Assembly (NCBI GenBank): GCA_946405575.1
Contig: CAMJHP010000033.1
Location: forward strand, 1-33,137
Source of the DNA: an uncultured Bacteroidales bacterium
GTDB lineage: Bacteria; Bacteroidota; Bacteroidia; Bacteroidales; F082
Reading direction: 5' to 3'
DNA: 33,137 bases
The translations under genes were made by a program, and so were the position numbers. The notes under the pieces are model-generated. The model did not search any database, had not been told where the DNA came from, and worked only from the letters and a program-made list of their open reading frames with translations. Position 1 is the first letter of the stretch, and every line of letters begins with the position of its first letter. Positions 6,568-15,200 of the stretch are shown here, piece by piece.

Positions 6568-9462
6568 ATGCGTAAAAGTTTACTATTATCCCTTGTGCTT
6601 GTCATGGCTGCATTTGCCATGGCGCAAGAACCTGCCACTTTCGAAGATGTGCCACTTGGTAGCGGTGGTATCTGGCAACCCCCTGTTGGCGATAATGAGA
6701 TGCCCAGCGGCGGATGGCTCTTTACCAATTCAACCCAATACGGCTATTGGGGTGGCTTCACGGCCTCTAATCGTACGGATCTGAGCCAAACGGGTCTTAA
6801 TGCCCAGTATACTGCGGCTACAGGCTGTGGCTATGATGGCTCTACCCAATATGCCGTGGCATATACTATGGGCGTGCAGACGGATGTCTATGCCACCGAT
6901 GGGCAATTACATACCGTCACAGGTTGCTATGTCACCAACAATTTGTGGACTTATCAAGACATTCTTCAAGGCGGGTATGGCGAGCTGCCCTACGGAGGGA
7001 CTACAGGCAATGACCCTGACTGGTTTAAGGTGACAGCGACTGGTAAGAATGCCAGTGGACAAACTGTGGGTACATTGGATTTCTACCTCGCCGACTATCG
7101 CTTTGCCAACAATGAGGAAGACTATGTCCTTAATACTTGGGAGTGGTTCGATCTCAGCCCCTTGGGTAATGTGGCCACCATTTCCTTTAGCCTTTCGTCA
7201 TCAAGAGGCAGTGGCTACAATATGATTACGCCTGCCTATTTCTGCATGGACAACTTCAATGGTGGTGGTGCCGCTCCCGACCTGCCGCCTTATATCGTCA
7301 ATCCCGTGCAGGACGTGGTCTTCAACAACTATCCGCAAACTCTCCAAGTCAACCTCAACGGTGTGGCCACCGACCCCGATGACCCGGATGAGAACATCGT
7401 TTACAGCATCGTCAACAACTCGAATCCCTCTGCTTTGACAGCCACGATGAGCGGCAAGATCTTGGTCATGACACGCCAAAATGCCAACCAAGCTACTGCT
7501 AATCTTACGATGCGAGCCACCAGCGATGGTCAGTCGGTCGACTTTACCGTGCATGTCACTATCAATGCGGTTGTCGATAATCCACCTTATATCGTCAATC
7601 CAGTCCAAGATGTGGTTTTCAACAACTATCCGCAAACGATTCAAGTCAACCTCAACGGTGTGGCCATCGACCCTGATGACCCTGATGAAGACATCGTTTA
7701 CAGCATCGTCAGCAACTCGAATCCAAGTGCTTTGACTGTTTCCATAAGTGGTAAGATGCTGGTCATGACGCGCCAAAATGCCAACCAAGCCACCGCCAAC
7801 CTCACGATGCGTGCCACCAGTGATGGTCAGTCGGTCGACTTCACCGTGCATGTGGTCATTAACGCCATCGTATCACAGCTCAGTGGCGTCTATACCATCA
7901 ATGCCGATGCTTCGCAAAACCCAGATTTCACTTCATTTGGTGCGGCAGTATCAGCCTTGTCAGCGGGTATTGCAGGCGAAGTGATTTTTGAAGTTGCCCC
8001 AGGCACATACGAGGAATATGTTACCCTTAACGCAATCTCTGGTGCAAGTGCCTCCGACCGCGTTATCTTCCGTGGCACGGGAGCCGACAACCAACAAGTC
8101 GTGTTGACCAGCAACGCAGGTTATACCCAAAACAGTACCCTCACACTCGATGGTGCCGATTATGTGACCTTCGAAAACATGACCTTGTCCTCCACTTCGG
8201 AAGAAAATGCCATTGTGGTGACTTTGCGTGGGGGACTTTCTAACGACCGTTTTGAGAAGGTGCGCTTTGAAGGCTGCTATTCTGAGGCTTCCAATACCGA
8301 CAACGACAAGAACCTGGTTTATCGTGTCTCCGGCGGCTGGATGGATACCGATAATGCTTTTGTCGGCTGTGAGTTTGTCAACGGTTTCATTGGTCTCTAT
8401 TACCAAGGCACCGACATGACCCAATTCAACGACGGACTCTTGGTGCAGAGCTGCTCGTTCACCAACCAGTGCAGCAAGGCTATCTATACCACCTTCACCG
8501 ACCATGTGACCCTCAGCAGAAATACGATTGACAACAACAACGACACGCACACCGACTTCAATGCCATCGATATGTTCCGTTGCAGTTATGGTTGCCTTGT
8601 CGAAAACAATGTGATGACCGTGAACCATCCCACCAAGTATGCTACCGTGGTGAAACTCCGTCCCTGCACGGGCACAGCAGCAGAGCCAGTGATTGTCCGC
8701 AACAACATTGTCGATTTTCAAGGCGCAGCCTCAAGCTGGTGCTATTCTTTTGATAATGCCGACAGCGATTATATCTATTTCATCCACAACACAGGCTTAT
8801 GCAGCGGCACGGGAGCATCGGGCAATCTGATGGTGCAAAAGGAATGGTCGAATCTCTATGTTTATAACAATCTCTTTGTCAACGAGACGGACGGTTATGT
8901 GTTCCGCTTCAATAATGAGAGCGAGGCTCGGTATTGCGACTACAATCGCGTTTCGTTCACGGGCGGTTATGTTGGCATTTTTGCTGGTACGGATTGTGCG
9001 ACATTGGCTGAATGGACTTCCACTTCGGGTTTTGATGCCCAAAGTGCCACTTGCTCACCTCATTTTGTAGGCAACGGTGATTACCACTTGACCAGCCCCG
9101 AAGGCCTCACCGTGGCACATCCTTTGGAGTATGCGGCCACTGACATCGATGGCGAAACGCGTTCCAACACGCCTAGCGCAGGTGCCGATGAGTATAATGA
9201 AATCTATGCCGTTGGTGAGCAGGAGACGGTTGGAAACCTGTCCGTATATCCCAACCCAACTCAAGGTGTGGTCACAATCGGCATTGATGAGGATTCAGCC
9301 TTTGAGTATCAGGTGCTTGACCTCGCAGGAAGAACGGTTTTAAAAGGCAAATGCCTAAGCCCTGTAATGACACTTGATTTGAGTGGCGTTGTCAAGGGAG
9401 TCTATTTCATTTCAGTGAAGTGTGATGCCAAGTGTTTGACGCAGAAAGTGATTGTTCAATAA
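6568..9462 (+). CDS. Cobalamin-riboswitch-controlled T9SS surface protein with DUF4465, Ig-like repeats and beta-helix
   Basis: 964 residues from MRKSLLLSLV; the signal peptide ends near AMAQ. Domains: (1) about 20-235, DUF4465 (W-GGFTASNRTDLS, GNDPDWFKVTATG, LDFYLADYRFAN, TPAYFCMDN); (2) two 99-residue Ig/cadherin-like repeats (about 240-435) starting PPYIVNPVQDVVF, nearly identical in DNA; (3) about 440-890, a right-handed parallel beta-helix with many N/T/G turns; (4) C-terminal T9SS type A sorting domain (LSVYPNPTQGVVTIG ... TQKVIVQ). The longer upstream frame runs into the riboswitch, so the start is at 6568. I associate DUF4465 with BtuH, a surface cobalamin-binding lipoprotein of gut Bacteroides (from memory). 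Together with the riboswitch this supports surface B12 capture, but here the protein is exported by T9SS and is multidomain. Ligand binding is inferred. Confidence 0.85.
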   Translation: MRKSLLLSLVLVMAAFAMAQEPATFEDVPLGSGGIWQPPVGDNEMPSGGWLFTNSTQYGYWGGFTASNRTDLSQTGLNAQYTAATGCGYDGSTQYAVAYTMGVQTDVYATDGQLHTVTGCYVTNNLWTYQDILQGGYGELPYGGTTGNDPDWFKVTATGKNASGQTVGTLDFYLADYRFANNEEDYVLNTWEWFDLSPLGNVATISFSLSSSRGSGYNMITPAYFCMDNFNGGGAAPDLPPYIVNPVQDVVFNNYPQTLQVNLNGVATDPDDPDENIVYSIVNNSNPSALTATMSGKILVMTRQNANQATANLTMRATSDGQSVDFTVHVTINAVVDNPPYIVNPVQDVVFNNYPQTIQVNLNGVAIDPDDPDEDIVYSIVSNSNPSALTVSISGKMLVMTRQNANQATANLTMRATSDGQSVDFTVHVVINAIVSQLSGVYTINADASQNPDFTSFGAAVSALSAGIAGEVIFEVAPGTYEEYVTLNAISGASASDRVIFRGTGADNQQVVLTSNAGYTQNSTLTLDGADYVTFENMTLSSTSEENAIVVTLRGGLSNDRFEKVRFEGCYSEASNTDNDKNLVYRVSGGWMDTDNAFVGCEFVNGFIGLYYQGTDMTQFNDGLLVQSCSFTNQCSKAIYTTFTDHVTLSRNTIDNNNDTHTDFNAIDMFRCSYGCLVENNVMTVNHPTKYATVVKLRPCTGTAAEPVIVRNNIVDFQGAASSWCYSFDNADSDYIYFIHNTGLCSGTGASGNLMVQKEWSNLYVYNNLFVNETDGYVFRFNNESEARYCDYNRVSFTGGYVGIFAGTDCATLAEWTSTSGFDAQSATCSPHFVGNGDYHLTSPEGLTVAHPLEYAATDIDGETRSNTPSAGADEYNEIYAVGEQETVGNLSVYPNPTQGVVTIGIDEDSAFEYQVLDLAGRTVLKGKCLSPVMTLDLSGVVKGVYFISVKCDAKCLTQKVIVQ
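7285..7869 (+). repeat. Tandem 297-bp coding repeat
   Basis: Two adjacent units (7285-7581 and 7582-7869) encode near-identical 99-residue Ig/cadherin-like modules; most differences are third-position or conservative. It looks like a recent in-frame duplication. Confidence 0.9.
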
Positions 9463-9490
9463 GAATTGGAACATATAGATTTTTGAGTGT

Positions 9491-9524
9491 GAGGAAGCGG
9501 CTCCATTTGGGGTCGCTTCTTCTT
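9491..9524 (+). terminator. Terminator after the DUF4465 surface-protein gene
   Basis: GAAGCG (9494-9499) pairs with CGCTTC (9514-9519), followed by TTCTTT, about 30 bases after the stop codon. Confidence 0.55.
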
Positions 9525-9533
9525 TGAGTGTCA

Positions 9534-9570
9534 CAAAAATGCTGGCGACAGTCACGGCTACCACTGTCGC
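9534..9570 (-). terminator. Terminator after marC
   Basis: GCGACAGT (9545-9552) and ACTGTCGC (9563-9570) form a perfect 8-bp stem. On the minus strand it is followed closely by five T residues, 33 bases beyond the marC stop. Confidence 0.65.
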
Positions 9571-9602
9571 AACAATATGAAAGAAAAAAAGTCTCTCTGC
9601 GG

Positions 9603-10199
9603 TTATCTTGGGACCTGCGAGATAATGACGGTAATATTGTTCACAAACATGTTCACCGCAATGGCCAACAAAATAACCCCGAAGAATTTTCGCAAAATGA
9701 AGATTAGGTTCTCGCCCAAGAGCTTTTGGATTCTGTCCAATTGACTGATGACGATGTAATCTAGTAGAATGTTGAGCAACAATGCGATGATGATGTTGAC
9801 CACAGCGTAATCAGCACGTAATGAAAGTAAGGCCGTCAATGCGCCCGGACCAGCAATCAGCGGGAAGGCGATGGGCACGATGCTGGCTCCGCCTTTGCCG
9901 CCTTCATTCTTGATGATTTCGCGGCCAAGGATCATCTCTACTGCCAAAATAAACAGTACGAAAGCACCTGCCACGGCAAAGGAGGCCGCATCGATTCCGA
10001 ACAGTTTCAGCAGCGCGTCCCCGGCGAAAAAGAAGGCAAGAAACAACCCCAAAGCCGTCAAACAGGCTTGGCCAGCCTTGATGGTCTTGTTTTGCTCTTT
10101 CATGCTCATGAAGATGGGAATGGAGCCGAAGATGTCGATGATAGCGGCCATAACGATGAAGGCACCGAAGATTTCTACACAGTTGATGCTGTTGAACAT
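9603..10199 (-). CDS. MarC-family integral membrane protein
   Basis: 198 residues from MFNSINCVEI; twelve further upstream codons are open but look like leader. Six membrane segments, with family motifs FGSIPIFMSM near the N-terminus, GREIIKNEG in the middle, and IAFPLIAGPGALTALLS. The MarC/YhgN (UPF0056) family has no firmly established substrate, and its former link to multiple antibiotic resistance is disputed. It sits between two converging riboswitch units and has its own promoter and terminator. Confidence 0.88.
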   Translation of the reverse strand: MFNSINCVEIFGAFIVMAAIIDIFGSIPIFMSMKEQNKTIKAGQACLTALGLFLAFFFAGDALLKLFGIDAASFAVAGAFVLFILAVEMILGREIIKNEGGKGGASIVPIAFPLIAGPGALTALLSLRADYAVVNIIIALLLNILLDYIVISQLDRIQKLLGENLIFILRKFFGVILLAIAVNMFVNNITVIISQVPR

Positions 10200-10285
10200 A
10201 TTTTTTCTGTTTTGATTAGGAACTTCGAATTGCACAAAATCGAAGATCCAGTGATACGAAGTGAGTTAATGTAATATTTTTCGTG

Positions 10286-10308
10286 CAAAATTAGAAATAA
10301 TCTTGCAA
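10286..10308 (-). promoter_or_regulatory. marC promoter
   Basis: On the minus strand TTG (10308-10306) precedes TAATTTTG (10293-10286), matching TAnnTTTG. The leader to the ATG at 10199 is about 80 bases. Confidence 0.55.
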
Positions 10309-10323
10309 TTCGTAGTTCATTAA

Positions 10324-10488
10324 TCACACAATGCTATTCCATAAATAGTGAAAATGCAGTCCAAAGCGCTTGAAGGCGGCCTCGCCCAGCTGTTCCTGGA
10401 AATGCGGATGCGCTACTGTGATGGTATGAACGTGGTCGCCCGACTTGATGACTTCAGCAGCCGTCACCGCTTGATATTGCTTCTTCAT
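10324..10488 (-). CDS. 54-residue His-rich hypothetical protein
   Basis: A short ORF starting MKKQYQAVTAAEVIKSG and containing six His residues in alternating patterns (DHVHT, AHPHF, LHFHY). Composition looks coding and it ends cleanly, but there is no clear promoter. It starts 23 bases downstream of the terminator of the T9SS operon and may be expressed by readthrough. The His pattern hints at metal binding or at a fragment of a larger fold. I do not recognise the family. Confidence 0.45.
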   Translation of the reverse strand: MKKQYQAVTAAEVIKSGDHVHTITVAHPHFQEQLGEAAFKRFGLHFHYLWNSIV

Positions 10489-10510
10489 TTTCCCTATACC
10501 TTATTTTAAA

Positions 10511-10537
10511 GTCGGCGGCAGTCAAGCTGCCGCCGAC
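10511..10537 (-). terminator. Terminator of the second riboswitch operon
   Basis: GTCGGCGGCAG (10511-10521) and CTGCCGCCGAC (10527-10537) form a perfect 11-bp stem with a 5-base loop, followed on the minus strand by TTTAAAAT. Confidence 0.75.
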
Positions 10538-10667
10538 CAACAATATGGGAATAAAAAAGTAAGTAGATGAGTAAAATTAGTTTACATACTGGACACGAGA
10601 CTACGAGGCATTTGCTTGTCCCGAAGTCAAAAGATATTGCAGTTTAATTTTGAACAGTTACTTATCT

Positions 10668-12254
10668 TTATATGATTAGTATTTTTTGCACTTTTATGTT
10701 GTCGCCATTCACAAGGCGAAGCATATAGACACCAGAGGCTGTATTAATGTTAACTCTGGTGCAACCATTGATGGTTTCATTCTTGACAATGCGGCCCGTC
10801 ATATCGACCACTTGTAACGTGGCATCTCCATCATTGTTGATGATATAATTACCGTTGCTAAAGAAAGCGAAGTCTTTGTCACCGTCACCGTTTGCGTCCT
10901 TGCAAACGAATACCAGTTTGAAACGAGAGGTGTAGTCGGTTGTCTTAGCTTCAAAGCTGTAACTTGGATTGGCAAGTAAGTCAATGTCGTTGCCAGTTAT
11001 GTTATCAATGAGGTGCAGGTAGTTAAAACTGACTTCCTCGGCATTGAAACTTATCGTATAGGTTCCGTTCTCTATAGTCTTAAAGCTGACAGGCATCTCG
11101 CCCATGCTTTCACTGCTCACTATAGCGTAGTCATGGTTGTCCACCGGGATGTAGAGTTTCGTGCTGCTCCTGTTGATTTGGAACTTGGGCAACTGACGGT
11201 CTTCGCCAAAGCGGACGATGACACGGTCGATAATGGAGATTGTTGGGTCTGTCGAAGCACCACGCTTGCTGCTGAGATTGAGGGCTAACATTGAACTCTT
11301 AGTGGGAGCTTCGCTGCTGAAAACCAAAGGTTCATCGTTTTCGTTGGCGATGACGAAAGCACCTTCCATAGCTTCTATGCTGCGGGTATCCGAGGCAATG
11401 ATATCAGCACGGCCATTCGGGTTCATCACATAGCAGTCACGGTCGATGTAGGCTGTTTGTTCTGCGAAGGGATTACCCACTAAATTCCAGCCAGGAAACT
11501 CGGCTTCGTCGTCCTTGACCAAAGATACCTCATATGTAGGACCTTCGATTGGCGTTCCAGTAAAGTTAAGGGTGACTCCATTCTTATTAGCATAGAGGTA
11601 ACCCATACCTCTGACCATATTGAAGTTTCCGGCTTTGTAGTTAATCCATTCCAAGTTTTGGGTCTGGTCGAACCAATAGAGGTCATAGTTTTCAGCGGGA
11701 TTGGCAATCATTCCATCAATCTCGGCGGGATTCACATCGTCAATTGGGGGAGCGATGAGGTAGTAGCCGCCACTAGTGCTGGTGCCGTAGCCGGTGATTT
11801 CCTTGGTGAAAGTTTGAACGGATGTGGTCACGAAATCAAGGACTACAGGTTTTTTGTTGGTGCCTATAGCATTGGGGGCTGTCCAAGTTACCGTGAAAGG
11901 TTCTCCTAAATAGGTGATATTGCAATTGTCCAGCTCATCACCTGTCTCATGATTGTAAAGCTTAAATGTGATTTCATAGCCTGTTTCAACTGGGTCACCA
12001 TAGATTTGAATTACTACACGATAATAACCTGCTGATCCATACTGACCAATTCTCATTGAACCTCTGATGGATTCACCTTTAAAAGCTCCTAGTTCAAGGT
12101 CGCTTGAAGTTTGCTCAACACCGTTGATTTTAATTTGAGCGACGATTCCCATGTTGAGCATGTAGTCGTGAGTATTGAAAGTGTAATGGTTTTGGGCGTA
12201 TATCGAACCGCAAATTAGCAAGGCTGATATTAAGAAGATGAGTTTTCTTTTCAT
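10668..12254 (-). CDS. T9SS-secreted surface protein (528 aa)
   Basis: 528 residues. The signal peptide ends SIYAQ. The N-terminal ~150 residues look like an all-beta binding module (MRIGQYGSAGYYRVVIQIYG). The middle has a 'PGWNLVGNPFAEQ' segment seen in many Bacteroidota surface proteins. An Asp-rich DANGDGDKDF motif suggests Ca2+ binding. The C-terminus is a T9SS type A sorting domain (ATLQVVDMTGRIVKNE, SGVYMLRLVNGD). It follows the giant Fn3 protein by 40 bases with no promoter or terminator between them, so it should be under the same cobalamin riboswitch. Specific function unknown. Confidence 0.78.
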   Translation of the reverse strand: MKRKLIFLISALLICGSIYAQNHYTFNTHDYMLNMGIVAQIKINGVEQTSSDLELGAFKGESIRGSMRIGQYGSAGYYRVVIQIYGDPVETGYEITFKLYNHETGDELDNCNITYLGEPFTVTWTAPNAIGTNKKPVVLDFVTTSVQTFTKEITGYGTSTSGGYYLIAPPIDDVNPAEIDGMIANPAENYDLYWFDQTQNLEWINYKAGNFNMVRGMGYLYANKNGVTLNFTGTPIEGPTYEVSLVKDDEAEFPGWNLVGNPFAEQTAYIDRDCYVMNPNGRADIIASDTRSIEAMEGAFVIANENDEPLVFSSEAPTKSSMLALNLSSKRGASTDPTISIIDRVIVRFGEDRQLPKFQINRSSTKLYIPVDNHDYAIVSSESMGEMPVSFKTIENGTYTISFNAEEVSFNYLHLIDNITGNDIDLLANPSYSFEAKTTDYTSRFKLVFVCKDANGDGDKDFAFFSNGNYIINNDGDATLQVVDMTGRIVKNETINGCTRVNINTASGVYMLRLVNGDNIKVQKILII

Positions 12255-12294
12255 TTTTTTATTGGTTTTTCTTGTTTATAATCATTTGTTGTCT

Positions 12295-15200
12295 TTAGAA
12301 ATTGATTGTTTTGTTTTCTGAATCTTGAGATATGTAGATATAGCCGTGACCAGGCTGTAGATATGTGAAAGAGCCGCTCCATTCATTGTCTTCGTAGGTA
12401 ATGAAACCTTCATCAAAAGAAAAGATCCTATCGCCTTCGGCTGGGGTGAAGTCATTGAGAATCTGCTCTATAGTCACGGACTGTAAGCCAGTATAGCCGA
12501 ACCAATTGCTTCCTTGTTCAATACTAATGGTAAGATGGCAGACCGCTATACCGCTTAGGGTGAAATTGCAGTCGTTGCTGACTTTGATGTTGTACACCTG
12601 TCCGGAAGATAAGGATGTGAGGGTTCCACTCCATTCATTATCTTCATCATCATAGGTGGCGATGCCCGAATTCTGTGATATGATGGAGATGCCGTTGGTG
12701 TCAAGAGAAGTTTCAAGCTCTTCCAAAGTAATGTCTATAGTAGGTACGAACCAGTTCCAACCCTGGGTGAGTTCAACGGTCTGATTGGCATTGACATAGA
12801 CTTCAATATGGTCAATATACCACATTCTTCCTGAATAATTGTAGGAACCTTCATACCTGAAAGCGATATAAACGTCTTGGCCATCATAATTATTCAAAGA
12901 GACAATCTCGTTTCTCCTTGTCGATGGGAGGTCGTTTTCATCGGCAGTCCAGAGGGATGTAAAGTGTTGTGCAATAAAGTTTTCTGTCTTGATGTCTTCC
13001 AAATCAATGTCGGTATCAGTGGTAATCATTACCGAACTGGGGATGTAATCGTCGCCGTTACCAAACAGATGATCGAACGTTAGGAAAGCCTCACCATCGA
13101 GATGCATCAGCGGCAGGAAGAGCCATGTCTCATATTTGAAATCGCTCGACACGGCACCTTGGTTATCCAAGGGATTGTTGAAGGTCTGGAACCAGCCGTT
13201 GGTGATGCCCATTTCGCCAAAGTTGACCTTTTGCCAGCAAGCAGGCGGGAAAGTCTCGCTATGGAAATCCTCAATCAATGCGTTTGTCTCGTCAATGGTC
13301 CAAATTCCACATACGGTGGAGAAACTGGTGGGTGTCGTCCAGTCGCTTTGGTCGTCATCGTCGCAATTGGCCTGCACGCGAGCTTCGTACAAGGTGGAAC
13401 GTTGAAGTCCTGTCAATGTGTAGGTGATTTCTTCCACGGTAATCGGCTCGCTCCATTCGTTGTCGGAGGCTTTCTTGTACTGTATGTTCCAAGCGGTTTC
13501 ATCACCAAGTGGTGTCCAGCTCAGGGTGGCTTCGTTTACACCAACTTCGTCCGTTTCAAGGTTGTCGGGGACGAGGCAGGAGGGAATGTATTCGACGGTG
13601 ATGTCGTCAACATAGAAAGCTTGGGAATACATATTGGCAGCAGGACATTTGAGCGCAATATAGCGTCCTTTGCCTATATAGCTGCTGAGGCTGATGGTCT
13701 TTTCTGTGTATGTGCTTGTCATTTCAACATCCTCGACTTTTACGTATGTACTGGCATTGCTTGGGTCAGTCATTACGCCCATTTCCATCGTACAAGCTGA
13801 GCTGTAGCTTTTCACCCAGAATCTAATCTGGATGTCTTTTAAGTTGTAGCTTTCGCTGATTTCAGGCAAGATGGCATACTCTTCTGCAGTTCCGGAAGCA
13901 GTGCTGTTGAGGAAATAGAGACAATAGCTGCCGCCGTGAGGATAGGCAATGGGTTGGGTGCTTGAACTCTGGTTGGCTACAGTAGGGATGCCATAGCTAT
14001 AAGTGCTGTTTTGATATCCTTTGATGACGCTCCAGCAACTTGGTATCTTGCAACTGTTGACGGTTTGCAAGGTGCCTTCAAAATCACAGGTATAGGGAAG
14101 TTCGATGGCACCGCAAGCCGTAGTGACAGATTTATCATAGCTTTGGTTGACACTGGCTCCCCATTTGCTTTGGTCGTTTTCATCGCACCATGCGCGCACA
14201 TTTACATCGTAAGTAGTGACAGGACTTAGACCAGTTATCGTGTAGCTTGTTTCTGGGTGGTTGTCAAGATGGATATAGGTGTAGTCACTATCGGTGCTCT
14301 TTTTGTAGCGGATGTCCCATGCCTCTTGGTCTTCGGCACCAGCTGTCCAACTTAGGGTGATGGTAGTACTGGTTGCCGTTGCAGATAATCCAGAAGGCAC
14401 AAGACAAGTGGCTTCGGTGGTGAAAATCACTCGATTACTCCAAGAACTAGTGCCATCTTCCGCGCCACAGTCGGCTTGGATATAAACATAGTATTTGGTT
14501 TCGGGAGTCAGGTTTTGCAAAGTGTAGGAGTTTACGCTTCCAAGCGTAACGTGGGTAACATCCTGCAAAGTTTCATCCGAGGGGGCAAAGTCACTGGTCG
14601 GTCTGTAAGCTATATTGTAACCGTTGGCGTTGCCTTCCCATTCCACGATTCCGGAATAAGCCGTGGCCGAGTAGGGAGTATATTTCCAGTTGGTAGGCTT
14701 TTCACAGGTGGCCGTTGTGGTAAAGTCTGTGATGTCGCTCCATGAGCTTTCTTCGTTGCCAAGCACCGACTTCACACGGGCATAGTATTTTGTCTCAGGA
14801 GTGAGTCCGGCTAAATTTTGGGAAGTCGTACCGCTGACAGAGATTTCGGAAAGGTTTTCAGTAAAGCTATTGTTGGTTGAGTATTGCAGCATCCAGTTGG
14901 TGGCGGTGCCGTTCTCTGTCCAAGAGAGTGTAGCTGTGCGGCCTGTAATGTTGCTGGAAGTCAAATTGGTAGGCCTTGGGCAAGTCATGAAGCTTATGCT
15001 GATGTTGTCGATGGCTGCAGGTGGCTGGTTGCCTCCACTGCCGTCATTGCGCCAAATGAATACCATAGTATAGGTGCCTGAAACGGAGGCTTCAGCAGAT
15101 TGGTTTTGCCAACTATCGCTTAGATTGAGTTTGCTTCCACCATCAAGGGCAATCCAGCCATTAGGAAGAGCATTTGTGCTGACTCCAGTATACAAATTAG

